The position numbers were made by a program, and so were the translations under genes. Below are positions 15,913-24,400 of a stretch of DNA of 47,841 nt, in pieces (position 1 is the stretch's first letter; each line of letters starts with the position of its first letter). Under the pieces are notes generated by a model. That model did not search any database and had not been told where the DNA came from. It worked only from the letters and a program-made list of their open reading frames with translations. The stretch lies in contig JAJEBR010000028.1 of assembly GCA_022822445.1 (NCBI GenBank), positions 1 to 47,841 on the forward strand, given 5' to 3'. This DNA is from Gemmatimonadota bacterium. GTDB taxonomy: Bacteria; Gemmatimonadota; Gemmatimonadetes; Longimicrobiales; Gaopeijiaceae.

Positions 15913-17655
15913 ATGAAGCTTGTGGACAACCTGCTGGCGGACACTTCGTTTGACCTGGGCTGGAGCCTGATCGAACGGTTCGCGGTCCTCGTCAGGGAAT
16001 CGGGTACCATCGACGAACGGGCCGCCGCGCACTTCATCACGTCCCGGCTGGAAGTGCTGGGAGTCCCCTTCGAGCTCCACGAGCCCGAGCTGTACCTCTC
16101 CATCCCGCGTAGCGCGTCGGTCGATCTCGATGGGACGGAGCTCGCGGCCAAACCCCCATCATTCTCCGTATCCACCGGGCCGAAGGGGCTTTCCGCAGAT
16201 GCGGTCCACGTTCCGGCGGCTCCGATCGAGGGCGCGTCCGAACTCTTCAAGGCGGCGCACGAGGGAGAGATGCCGGATGTTGCCGGCAAGATCGTAGTCA
16301 CCGAGGGCTATCCCATGCCCGCATCGGTCAAGCAGCTCGAGGCGGCGGGTGCGGCCGGGCAGATCTACATCAACCCGGGCGTCCGGATTCACTGGGGCAT
16401 CTGTACGCCGATCTGGGGCGCGCCGGGGGAGGCGCAGCTGGCCGAGAAGCCGACCACGCCGGTCGTAGCGATAAACCGGCCGGACGGCGACCGCGTCATC
16501 GAGGCGATCGAGGGCGGGCTGGATCACCTGACCATCCACACGGAACTCGACGAGGGATGGTTCTCGTGCCCGCTCCCCGTCGCGCGCATCGACGGCCAGG
16601 AGGAGGACTTCGTGCTCGTGCACGGGCACTACGACTCGTGGGACATCGGCATCGGCGACAACGCCGTGGGCGACGCGACGCTGCTGGAACTGGCCCGCAT
16701 CCTCCACGACAACCGCGAGGAATTGCGGCGCTCCGTGAGGATCGCCTGGTGGCCCGGTCACTCCACGGGGCGCTACGCAGGGTCGACCTGGTACGCCGAC
16801 AACTTCGCGCTCGAGCTGCACCGGCACTGCGTGGCCGCGGTGAACATCGATTCGCCCGGCTGCAAGGGGGCCACCGACTACGACGAGGTGGCCTGGATGG
16901 CCGAGACCGGCGAGGTCGCGCGCGAGTCGATCGTGGCGGTGGCGGATGTCGAGCCGACCCGGCAGCGGCCGCTGCGCGCGGGCGACTATTCCTTCAATCA
17001 CCTCGGCCTCAGTTCGTTCTACATGCTCCTGTCCAACATCCCGCAGGAGGAGCGGGAGCGCCGCGGGTTCTATCCGGTGGGCGGGTGTGGGGGCAACATC
17101 GCCTGGCACACCGAAAAGGACAGGATCGAGATTGCGGACCGCGCCAACCTGGAGCGGGATCTGAAGGTCTACCTTACCGCGATCGGGCGCTTTGTGGACG
17201 ACGAGATCATCCCGCTCGACTTTCGCGAGACCGTCGGCGAACTGAACGAGGCGCTCGAGGAGTATGAAGCGAAGGCCGTCAAGAAGTTCGATCTGAGTGC
17301 GGTCCGCTCGGGACTCGACGCGGTCACCGAACGCCTGGAGGCGCTGTACACGCGAATCGAGGACGGCGAGATCGAGCCAGAGGCGGCGAACGACCTCCTG
17401 CTGCGGGTCGGCAGGCTGCTGGTCCCGCTGGGCTACACCGAACGGGCGCGCTTCGAGCAGGATCCGGCGACGCCGCGTACGCCGATCCCGAGGCTCGCCG
17501 GGATCCACGAGCTGGAGGAACTGATCGAGAACGAATCCCCCCGGCTTCCCTTCGTGCGGACCGACCTGCGGCGCGGCGCAAACGAGTTGGCCCAGCGGCT
17601 CGCCGAGGCCACCTGGCTCCTGGACCACCTGGGGAAGGACAGCCCCGGTTCCTGA
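15913..17655 (+). CDS. M28-like metallopeptidase homologue
   Basis: A 580-residue protein without a signal peptide. A protease-associated-type domain (VAGKIVVTEGYPMPASVKQL...GAAGQIYINPG) is inserted before the M28 catalytic region. Zinc-ligand motifs seen are VHGHYDSWDIGIGDNAVGDA (His and Asp), VNIDSPG (Asp) and IAWHTEKD (His). The usual Glu-Glu of M28 enzymes (W-x-A-E-E-x-G-L-x-G-S) is replaced by AWWPGHSTGRYAGSTWY, so the catalytic base is absent and a His occupies the second Glu position. A C-terminal helical region of about 170 residues follows. It may belong to a distinct M28 subgroup or be a non-hydrolytic binder. The neighbours give no substrate. Confidence 0.75.
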   Translation: MKLVDNLLADTSFDLGWSLIERFAVLVRESGTIDERAAAHFITSRLEVLGVPFELHEPELYLSIPRSASVDLDGTELAAKPPSFSVSTGPKGLSADAVHVPAAPIEGASELFKAAHEGEMPDVAGKIVVTEGYPMPASVKQLEAAGAAGQIYINPGVRIHWGICTPIWGAPGEAQLAEKPTTPVVAINRPDGDRVIEAIEGGLDHLTIHTELDEGWFSCPLPVARIDGQEEDFVLVHGHYDSWDIGIGDNAVGDATLLELARILHDNREELRRSVRIAWWPGHSTGRYAGSTWYADNFALELHRHCVAAVNIDSPGCKGATDYDEVAWMAETGEVARESIVAVADVEPTRQRPLRAGDYSFNHLGLSSFYMLLSNIPQEERERRGFYPVGGCGGNIAWHTEKDRIEIADRANLERDLKVYLTAIGRFVDDEIIPLDFRETVGELNEALEEYEAKAVKKFDLSAVRSGLDAVTERLEALYTRIEDGEIEPEAANDLLLRVGRLLVPLGYTERARFEQDPATPRTPIPRLAGIHELEELIENESPRLPFVRTDLRRGANELAQRLAEATWLLDHLGKDSPGS

Positions 17656-17859
17656 ATCGGGCCCCTGCACCAGGACAGCCTCCAGTAGCTTCCGAGGCGC
17701 CGGACAGGCACACGCCGAGGGCCCAACCCCTGGCGGCCCCCTCGTAACCGGCAGCGCCGACGGTCGCCTGGCCCCGTCCGCCCCAGTCTTGTCCCGGGGG
17801 CCGAAAGATGTCAGCCTACATGAATCGTCAGTTCGTTCAGTTGGTCAAGGAAGAGGAAC

Positions 17860-20259
17860 ATGAAGAGAGAATCGGTCGCAGCGCTTCTGGGGTTTGCCAT
17901 CGCCGGCATCGTGCCGCAGGCTGCGTTCGCACAGGGCTTCGGAGGAGCGGTCGCCGTCGCCGACGGCGAGGTTCTGGTCGCACACCCGCGTGGCGACGGC
18001 GGGGGGGCTGTCTACATCTACACGAGAAGCGGCGGAGAGTGGGTCGAGTCGGGCAGCATCATGAACCCGGATCCGGACCAGGGGGCCGGTTTCGGCTCCA
18101 GCCTGGCGATCGCCGGCGGGCGCCTGCTGGTCACGACGTCACCGACACCCGCAGGGCGGCGCGGCGGGGGCGGGCCTGAGGAGCTGCCACCGCCCGGCCG
18201 CATCTACGTCTTCGACCGGACGGCCGCCGGGTGGACCCGGGCCGGCAGGCTTGTGCCCGAGGCCGCGACCAACGGGACGCGGATAGGCCCGGTTGCCATC
18301 AGCGGCGATGTGGCGGCCGTTGCGACCGCCGCGCCGTTCCAGCGCAGGCCGGACAACACGATCATCCGCACCGACCCGACGGTCCTGGTGTTCCGCAACC
18401 GGGGCGGCGAGTGGGTGCAGGAAGCCGTCCTCGAGTCGCCGCGGTCCGACCAGTTGACCGGATTCGGCGCCTCCCTGGCGCTCTCCGGGGGGATGCTCGT
18501 GGTCGGAGCACCGCAAACCGACTCGCTGGCGGGCGCCGCGTTCGTCTACGAGCCGGGTGCCGGCGGGTGGACGAACACCGGCGAACTTGCCCTCGGTGAC
18601 GGGACCCGGTTCCTCGGGACGGCCGCGCTGGTGGCGGGAGACCACGTCCTGCTGGGCGCGGGCCAGCCGCAGCAGCAGCCCGGGCAGATCGTCGCGTTTG
18701 CGCGCGACGGTGACGGGTGGAGCGAAAGCGGGCGCCTGAGAGCCTTCGACGGTGCCGCGGGAGATCAGTTCGGCGCTACGATGACCTCTGACGGCAGCAC
18801 CGTGTGGGCGGGTGCTCCCGGTGCCGGCGGACGCAGGGGAGCGATCTACGAGTTCACCATGAGCGACGGCGGCTGGGGCTCCGTCCGAAAGGTCGGCGGG
18901 CACCGCGATATCGGTGAGGCGATGGGAACGATCCTGGCGCACGGCAGCGGAGTGCTGGTCTCGGGCATGCCGCGCGACGACTACGGCCTCGGCACGGCGA
19001 TGATCTTCGACGGAGCCCCCGGCGGCTGGTCGGAGGGGCACCCCGTGTTCATGGAGGAGGAGGGGATCGATCCCGTGCTGGGCGGCCAGGTCGACTGTTC
19101 CGGGGGTGAGGCGACCGTGTTCGGGTGCAGCGACGTGGACCTGGTGGCGTTCATCCCGACGAAGGACCTGGGGGGCAACCGCGGCGTGCGCGTCAACGAC
19201 ATCTGGGGCTGGACCGACCCGGAGACGAACCGCGACTACGCGATCGTGGGCCGCACCGACGGCACCTCCTTCGTGGACGTGACCGATCCGCCCAACCCCG
19301 TGGTCGTCGGCAACCTGCCCAAGCCCGACTGGGCGCCCGGCTCCACCTGGCGGGACATGAAGGTCTACATGGACCACGTCTACGTAGTGTCGGACGGCGC
19401 CGCCAACCACGGCATGCAGGTGTTCGACCTGACCCGCCTGCGGGAGTTCGCGGGGACGCCGCTGACCTTCGACCAGGACGCCCACTACGACCGCATCAAC
19501 AGCGTCCACAACATCGTCATCAACGAGGAGACGGGGTTTGCCTATGCCGTGGGATCGAGCCGGGGCGGGGAGACCTGCGGCGGCGGCCTTCACATGATCG
19601 ACATCCGTGACCCGAAGAACCCGACCTTCGCGGGCTGCTTCGCGGACGAGCGGACCGGGCGGCGCGGCACCGGGTACTCACACGACGCCCAGTGCCTGGT
19701 CTACCGGGGCCCGGACGAGGAGCACGTCGGAAGCGAGATCTGCATCGGCGCGAACGAGAACGCCATCAGCATCGCCGACGTCACCGACAAGGAGAACCCG
19801 GTCGCGCTGTCGATGATGACGTACCCCAGCGTCGGCTACGGTCACCAGGGATGGCTCACGGAGGACCACAGCTACTTCTTCATGGGCGACGAGACCGACG
19901 AGACGGGGAGGCTCGTGCCCAACACGAGAACGCTGATCTGGGACCTCACCGACCTCGACGATCCTATCCTGGTGAAGGAGTTCTTCACGGAGAACACGGC
20001 CAGCGATCACAACCTCTATATCCGGGGCAACCTGATGTTCCAGTCGAACTACAACAGCGGCCTGCGTGTCTTCGACATCACGGATGTGGAGAATCCCCGC
20101 GAAGTCGGCTACCTGGACACCGTTCCGGGGGATGACTTCCCCTCCATGAACGGTTCGTGGAGCAACTACCCCTTCTTCCAGTCGGGGATCGTGGTCGTCA
20201 CCTCGGGACGCGAAGGACTGTTCGTGGTGAAGCACAGGGCCCGGATGCCGATCTCCTGA
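17860..20259 (+). CDS. choice-of-anchor B (LVIVD-repeat) exported protein, copy 1
   Basis: A 799-residue exported protein with GGAAGAGGA before the ATG and a signal peptide ending near AAFAQG. Residues about 25-400 form FG-GAP-like propeller repeats (FGSSLAIAGGRLLV, FGASLALSGGMLVVGAP, FGATMTSDGSTVWAGAP). Residues about 425-790 carry LVIVD-type repeats: VNDIWGWTDPETNRDYAIVG, FVDVTDPPNPVVVGNLP, HNIVINEETGFAYAVG, HMIDIRDPKNPTFAGCF and LRVFDITDVENPREVGYL. Such proteins are secreted or surface-bound; the activity is unknown. A full-length paralog lies at 27610-29985. The next gene starts within about 50 bases. Confidence 0.85.
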   Translation: MKRESVAALLGFAIAGIVPQAAFAQGFGGAVAVADGEVLVAHPRGDGGGAVYIYTRSGGEWVESGSIMNPDPDQGAGFGSSLAIAGGRLLVTTSPTPAGRRGGGGPEELPPPGRIYVFDRTAAGWTRAGRLVPEAATNGTRIGPVAISGDVAAVATAAPFQRRPDNTIIRTDPTVLVFRNRGGEWVQEAVLESPRSDQLTGFGASLALSGGMLVVGAPQTDSLAGAAFVYEPGAGGWTNTGELALGDGTRFLGTAALVAGDHVLLGAGQPQQQPGQIVAFARDGDGWSESGRLRAFDGAAGDQFGATMTSDGSTVWAGAPGAGGRRGAIYEFTMSDGGWGSVRKVGGHRDIGEAMGTILAHGSGVLVSGMPRDDYGLGTAMIFDGAPGGWSEGHPVFMEEEGIDPVLGGQVDCSGGEATVFGCSDVDLVAFIPTKDLGGNRGVRVNDIWGWTDPETNRDYAIVGRTDGTSFVDVTDPPNPVVVGNLPKPDWAPGSTWRDMKVYMDHVYVVSDGAANHGMQVFDLTRLREFAGTPLTFDQDAHYDRINSVHNIVINEETGFAYAVGSSRGGETCGGGLHMIDIRDPKNPTFAGCFADERTGRRGTGYSHDAQCLVYRGPDEEHVGSEICIGANENAISIADVTDKENPVALSMMTYPSVGYGHQGWLTEDHSYFFMGDETDETGRLVPNTRTLIWDLTDLDDPILVKEFFTENTASDHNLYIRGNLMFQSNYNSGLRVFDITDVENPREVGYLDTVPGDDFPSMNGSWSNYPFFQSGIVVVTSGREGLFVVKHRARMPIS

Positions 20260-20305
20260 CATGACTTCCAACCCGCGCACGCGGTCGGCTTCACGCCAAA
20301 AAAGT

Positions 20306-21406
20306 ATGGTTAACATGACATTTCGTAAAGTGGACATTACAAGACGACTCGCGTTGGGCCTGACCATGGCCGCGGTTGCGGCAACGTCCTGGTCGTGCAC
20401 GGAGCAGACGACGGCCTCCGGGGGCGAGCGCGTCTACGTCGCGAACCAGTCGTCGGCGAGCGTTTCGGTGATCGATGCGGCGTCGGGTGAAGTCATCCAC
20501 ACGGTGGACGTGACCGCGCTCGGCTTCGACATGAACAGCCGCCCGCACCACACCGCGGCCGACCCGGACGGGGAGCACTGGTACGTGTCGCTGATCGGGG
20601 GCGGGAACGTCCTGCGCTTCAACTCGGACTTCGAGCTCGTCTCGCAGGCGCCCTTCGAAACGCCCGGCCTGCTCTCGTTCGATCCCGCTGCCAACCTGCT
20701 CTACGTAGGGCGCTCGATGATGGCGGTGAACCCCCCGCAGCGCATCGGCGCCATCGACCCCGCGGACATGAGCATCGAGGAGCTGGACGTCTTCTTCGCT
20801 CGCCCGCACGCCTTGATGGTGGACGCCGAGGGGAACCGGGTCTTCTCGGCCTCTCTGGTGGAGAACAGCATAGCGGTGGTGGATGGCGAATCCGGCGATC
20901 CCGAGCTTGCCGCGGTCGACGGCCCGCCACACACACTGGTGCAGTTCGCGCTGTCGCCCGACCGCGCCCACCTGGTCGCGACCACGCAGCTTACCGGCAA
21001 GCTCCTCGTCTTCGACGCGGCGAGCCCGGATCTCACGCTGGTCGCGGAGGTAGATGTGGGGACGCAGCCATGGCACCCCGTTTTCGCGCCCGACGGCGCG
21101 CACGTCTACTTCGGCGCCAAGGACGACGACGCGATCATCGAGGTCGAGACCGCGGGGTGGACGGTGTCGCGGCGCCTTGCCGGCGAAGGGATCGTGGAGC
21201 CGCACGGCGCCGCGGTCACCGCGGACGGGCGCTACCTGTTCGTGTCGAACCGCAACCTGAAGGGGACGTACACGCCCATGGCCGAGGTCGAGAACAACGC
21301 GGATGTGGGCACGGTGGTGAAGATCGATCTGGAGACCTTCGAGGTCGTGAAGATCATCGAGGTCGGGGCCTATCCGGCCGGCATCTCGATGGGGCCCGCG
21401 GGCTAG
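20306..21406 (+). CDS. YncE-like beta-propeller lipoprotein
   Basis: About 366 residues of YVTN-type propeller repeats: RVYVANQSSASVSVIDAASG, GEHWYVSLIGGGNVLRF, NRVFSASLVENSIAVVDGES, AHVYFGAKDDDAIIEVE and GRYLFVSNRNLKGTYTP. The N-terminus (about RRLALGLTMAAVAATSWSCTE) is a signal peptide with a possible lipobox Cys. The start is uncertain: ATGs at 20261, 20306 and 20315 are in frame, none with a good ribosome binding site. The paired dyad at 20309-20340 lies across the latter starts, so either the dyad blocks initiation directly or a repeat insertion reshaped the 5' end. The gene follows the LVIVD protein with almost no gap. Confidence 0.75.
   Translation: MVNMTFRKVDITRRLALGLTMAAVAATSWSCTEQTTASGGERVYVANQSSASVSVIDAASGEVIHTVDVTALGFDMNSRPHHTAADPDGEHWYVSLIGGGNVLRFNSDFELVSQAPFETPGLLSFDPAANLLYVGRSMMAVNPPQRIGAIDPADMSIEELDVFFARPHALMVDAEGNRVFSASLVENSIAVVDGESGDPELAAVDGPPHTLVQFALSPDRAHLVATTQLTGKLLVFDAASPDLTLVAEVDVGTQPWHPVFAPDGAHVYFGAKDDDAIIEVETAGWTVSRRLAGEGIVEPHGAAVTADGRYLFVSNRNLKGTYTPMAEVENNADVGTVVKIDLETFEVVKIIEVGAYPAGISMGPAG
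20309..20340. promoter_or_regulatory. tandem 16-bp dyads overlapping a start codon
   Basis: Two abutting units, GTTA-ACATGACA-TTTC (20309-20324) and GTAA-AGTGGACA-TTAC (20325-20340), closely match the pair at 10334-10365. They overlap the possible ATG codons of the YncE-like gene, inside sequence otherwise far richer in G and C. Confidence 0.5.
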
Positions 21407-21498
21407 CAGACCGTGGATAATCCCCGCAGCCAGCGCGGATGCATCGCCGCCCGAATTCAGTGGGGACTTATTCCACGGGCTGCCAGCGGGGGACGGCC

Positions 21499-23352
21499 AT
21501 GAAGGCGATCCCGCAGCTCGTGGCGCTTCTGGCGCTCGCAGCCACCCCCACCGCCGCCCAGCCCCAGCAGGGCCCCTCGCGCGTCGGGGCCCCCGGCGCG
21601 TGGGAGCGCGTCGTGTACGGCATCGAGTTCCGCGACGAGAGCGGCGAGCCGATCGGCCACCCCTTCCTCGGCGGCTTCAACCTGCCGCGCCCCCAGCTCG
21701 CCGATGCGGACGGCGACGGCGATCTCGACCTCTTCCTCCAGGAGCGCTCCGACCGCGTGATGTTCTTCCGCAACGTCTCCACCGGGGGCGCGCCCGAGTA
21801 CGAGTGGGTGACCGACAGCTACGAGGATCTCCCGATCGGCGAGTGGTTCCGCTTCGTCGACGTGGACCTGGACGGCGACCTCGACCTCCTCGCCGAGGAG
21901 CCCTACAGCTACATCCGCTACTACCGCAACGACGGCGGGTCGGGGCCGGCCGCCTACGTGCTCGCCACCGACACGCTGCGCGACGTCGCCGGCGAGGCCA
22001 TCTTCTCCGACCGCCAGAACATCCCCAACGCCGCCGACATCGACTGCGACGGCTTCCTCGACCTGCTCATCGGCCGCCTCACGGGCACCATCACGCGCTA
22101 CGAGGCCGAGACCGTGGACGGCGACGGTGTGCCGCGCTTCCGACACATCACCGATTCCTTCGAGGACATCGAGATCATCGGCGCCTTCCAGGGCAGCCTG
22201 CACGGCGCGAACACGATGGCGCTCGAGGACGTGGACCAGGACGGCGACCACGACCTCTTCTGGGGCGACTTCTTCGAACCCGGCCTCCTCCTCATCGAGA
22301 ACACCGGCACCTGCGCGACCCCCGTGCTGCGGGGCACGCCGCGCCCCTTCCCGCTCGGCGACCCGGTCGCGACCTCCGGCTACAACGCCCCCGCGCTCGG
22401 CGACATCGACCGCGACGGCGACATGGACCTCACGATGGGCGTCCTGGGCGGCGCCTTCGACCCGAAGACCTCGGCCGTCGACAACCTCTACCAGTTCGAG
22501 CAGGGGCCGGACGGCGGCTTCCGCGCCGTGACCTCCCGGCTGATCCGCACCGTGGACGCGGGCAGCGAGTCCTACCCGGCGCTCACCGACCTGGACGGCG
22601 ACGGCGACCTCGACCTCCTCATTTCCAACAAGATCGACACCGAGAACAACCGTACCGGTCACCTGTACGTCTTTGAGAACACGGGCTCGGCCACCGCTCC
22701 CGCCTTCACGGCGCGGGGTGCGGTCCCGGGGCTCCCCGACCAGTACCACTACGCGCCGGCCTTCGGCGATCTGGACGGCGACGGCGACGACGACGTGCTG
22801 ATGGGCAGCTACAGCGACCACATGGCGTACTACCGCAACGACGGGCACGCGAGCGGCGCAGGCGGGATTTTGCCGCGCTGGACGCTCGTCGACTCCACCG
22901 CCGCAACACTGTCGCGGGGCCGCTACACCACCCCCACCCTGGGAGACCTCGACGCCGACGGCGACCTCGACCTGCTCGTCGGCGAGTCGTCCGGCGCGCT
23001 CAACTACTACCGCAACGACGGCGGCCCCCGCGCCCCCGCCTTCGAGCTCGTCTCGGACGAGTACCAGGACATCGACCTCGGGCGCCGCAGCGTCCCGAAG
23101 CTGGTCGACCTGGACGCCGACGGCGACCTCGACCTCGCCGTCGGCTACGAGATCGAGGGGGTGCGGATCTTCCTCAACGAGGGGTCGCCCCGCGAGCCGG
23201 TCTTCGTGGAGACGGACCCCCTCCCGGTCTCCGTGCCCCCCTTCGCCACCCCGGTATTCGTGGACCTGGACGGCGACGGCGATCTCGACTTCCTGGCAGG
23301 CGGCACCGGCGGCGGCCTCGTCTTCTACCGGCACACGGGGGGCTCCCGATGA
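21499..23352 (+). CDS. FG-GAP/VCBS repeat exported protein
   Basis: A 617-residue exported protein with a signal peptide (MKAIPQLVALLALAATPTAAQ). It contains about nine repeats, each with a calcium-binding-like DxDGDGDLD loop: DADGDGDLDLFLQ, DVDLDGDLDLLA, DIDCDGFLDLLIG, DVDQDGDHDLFWG, DIDRDGDMDLTMG, DLDGDGDLDLLIS, DLDGDGDDDVLMG, DLDADGDLDLLVG and DLDADGDLDLAVG. Most are followed by YYRNDGG or FENTG blades. This predicts a Ca-stabilised extracellular propeller, possibly for adhesion or glycan binding. I chose ATG 21499 for the signal peptide; GGGGGA lies just upstream. Its end overlaps the next gene by four bases (ATGA), so the two are translationally coupled. Confidence 0.85.
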   Translation: MKAIPQLVALLALAATPTAAQPQQGPSRVGAPGAWERVVYGIEFRDESGEPIGHPFLGGFNLPRPQLADADGDGDLDLFLQERSDRVMFFRNVSTGGAPEYEWVTDSYEDLPIGEWFRFVDVDLDGDLDLLAEEPYSYIRYYRNDGGSGPAAYVLATDTLRDVAGEAIFSDRQNIPNAADIDCDGFLDLLIGRLTGTITRYEAETVDGDGVPRFRHITDSFEDIEIIGAFQGSLHGANTMALEDVDQDGDHDLFWGDFFEPGLLLIENTGTCATPVLRGTPRPFPLGDPVATSGYNAPALGDIDRDGDMDLTMGVLGGAFDPKTSAVDNLYQFEQGPDGGFRAVTSRLIRTVDAGSESYPALTDLDGDGDLDLLISNKIDTENNRTGHLYVFENTGSATAPAFTARGAVPGLPDQYHYAPAFGDLDGDGDDDVLMGSYSDHMAYYRNDGHASGAGGILPRWTLVDSTAATLSRGRYTTPTLGDLDADGDLDLLVGESSGALNYYRNDGGPRAPAFELVSDEYQDIDLGRRSVPKLVDLDADGDLDLAVGYEIEGVRIFLNEGSPREPVFVETDPLPVSVPPFATPVFVDLDGDGDLDFLAGGTGGGLVFYRHTGGSR

Positions 23353-23861
23353 ACCTCGAGGATGTTCGCGCCGTCATCGAAAGCGCGAAGGTGCGCGACC
23401 GCGGCGAGCTGGCGGAGTTCGTGCGCGACACCTGGCCGGGGTCCACCGACGAGGAGGTGGCGGAAGCGGCTTCGGTGGCCGTCGAGGTCGTCGATACCGT
23501 CCCGCTGCTCCTCGCGCGCGCCGCCCAGGCCGCGAAGGAGCGAGGACTGAGCGTGGTGGTCATGCCGCTGCTCGAGCACGCCGCCCGCTACTTCATCAAC
23601 CCGGTCGACCTCATCCCCGAGATGACCAAGGGAATGGCCGGACTACTGGACGACACCTACCTTGCACTGCGGATCATGGAGAACCTGAACCGCGGCCCCG
23701 ACCCGCTCTTCGACGCGGACTTCCAGGAGCCGCTGCGCTTCCTGAAGCACCTGGTCGGCCCCGAGATCAGCCGCAAGCTGGACGCGGCGTCGATCTTCGC
23801 GCTCCAGGACGTGTCCACCCAGGTCAGCCGGGCCTGGGCGGAGATGGAGCAGCCATCGTGA
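23349..23861 (+). CDS. YkvA/DUF1232-domain protein
   Basis: A 170-residue protein whose centre (about residues 70-110) contains the DUF1232 signature ARYFINPVDLIPEMTKGM followed by LLDDTYLALRIM. DUF1232 proteins are small, helical and often membrane-associated; their biochemical role is not established. Only one clearly hydrophobic stretch is seen here. The ATG overlaps the stop of the FG-GAP gene (ATGA), which means the pair is co-translated, though the two proteins have no obvious shared job. Confidence 0.8.
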   Translation: MNLEDVRAVIESAKVRDRGELAEFVRDTWPGSTDEEVAEAASVAVEVVDTVPLLLARAAQAAKERGLSVVVMPLLEHAARYFINPVDLIPEMTKGMAGLLDDTYLALRIMENLNRGPDPLFDADFQEPLRFLKHLVGPEISRKLDAASIFALQDVSTQVSRAWAEMEQPS

Positions 23862-23963
23862 ATCGTCGGTGTGCTCGTGGCGCGGGAAACGTTCGGGCGG
23901 CAAATGGCGTAGGGACGCCCAAGACGACGCGGGATCAGGAATCCCGGGAAAGGATCGGATAGA

Positions 23964-24239
23964 ATGTTGGAGATGATAGGATTGGGTGTCGCGGGAGCCG
24001 CTGGAGTATTCGGACACGTCAAGTCGAAGAATTGGGTGAGCCGCAAGCTCCGCTACACGAGGATCGTCGAGAGGCCTGCTGCCGCACTGGGGCTGGCATC
24101 CGGCGGGGCCACGGCCGTGGCGGTTGGATCTCTGGGAGTCCTTCCCTTCGTGGCGGTGCCCTTGCTGCCTGCGGTGATCGTGGGGCTGGGAGTCGGCACC
24201 GGCGTTGCAATCGGCGTCAAGAAGGCGCGCGGCGAGTAG
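23964..24239 (+). CDS. small membrane protein
   Basis: A 91-residue protein with two or three glycine-rich hydrophobic stretches: MIGLGVAGAAGVFGHVKSKN, LASGGATAVAVGSLGVLPF and VPLLPAVIVGLGVGTGVAIG. Basic residues between them (KSKNWVSRKLRYTR) would lie on the cytoplasmic side. I recognise no family. The GC-poor codons of its first part and its isolated position, 100 bases after the YkvA-domain gene, set it apart. It could be a stand-alone small membrane gene; the coding status is moderately supported. Confidence 0.55.
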   Translation: MLEMIGLGVAGAAGVFGHVKSKNWVSRKLRYTRIVERPAAALGLASGGATAVAVGSLGVLPFVAVPLLPAVIVGLGVGTGVAIGVKKARGE

Positions 24240-24317
24240 GACCAAAGCAACATCGCCGCCGATCCGTCGGCGACGTGCCAAACGAGCGGGCCGGGATTAG
24301 ACTACGCGCAGCCTCCG

Positions 24318-24348
24318 CACGGGCCCGGGACCTCGGTCCGGGTCCGTG
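24318..24348. terminator. strong hairpin before MFS gene
   Basis: A stem of about 13 bp with one bulged G and one G-T pair lies between the small membrane gene and the transporter: CACGG...CCGTG outer arms, CCC...GGG and GGAC...GTCC inner arms, loop CTCG. It is 52 bases before the GTG start, so it could end the upstream transcript or act in the transporter leader. Confidence 0.4.
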
Positions 24349-24400
24349 AACGGACTGCCTGCCCCCTTGACCGCCCTCCACCCCCCAAGGAACCCCGCCC

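Noticed and set aside
21457-23334. Minus-strand frame opposite the FG-GAP gene
   Set aside because: It is an antisense artefact of repeated DxDGDGDLD codons, giving Val-Ala-Val-Glu repeats.
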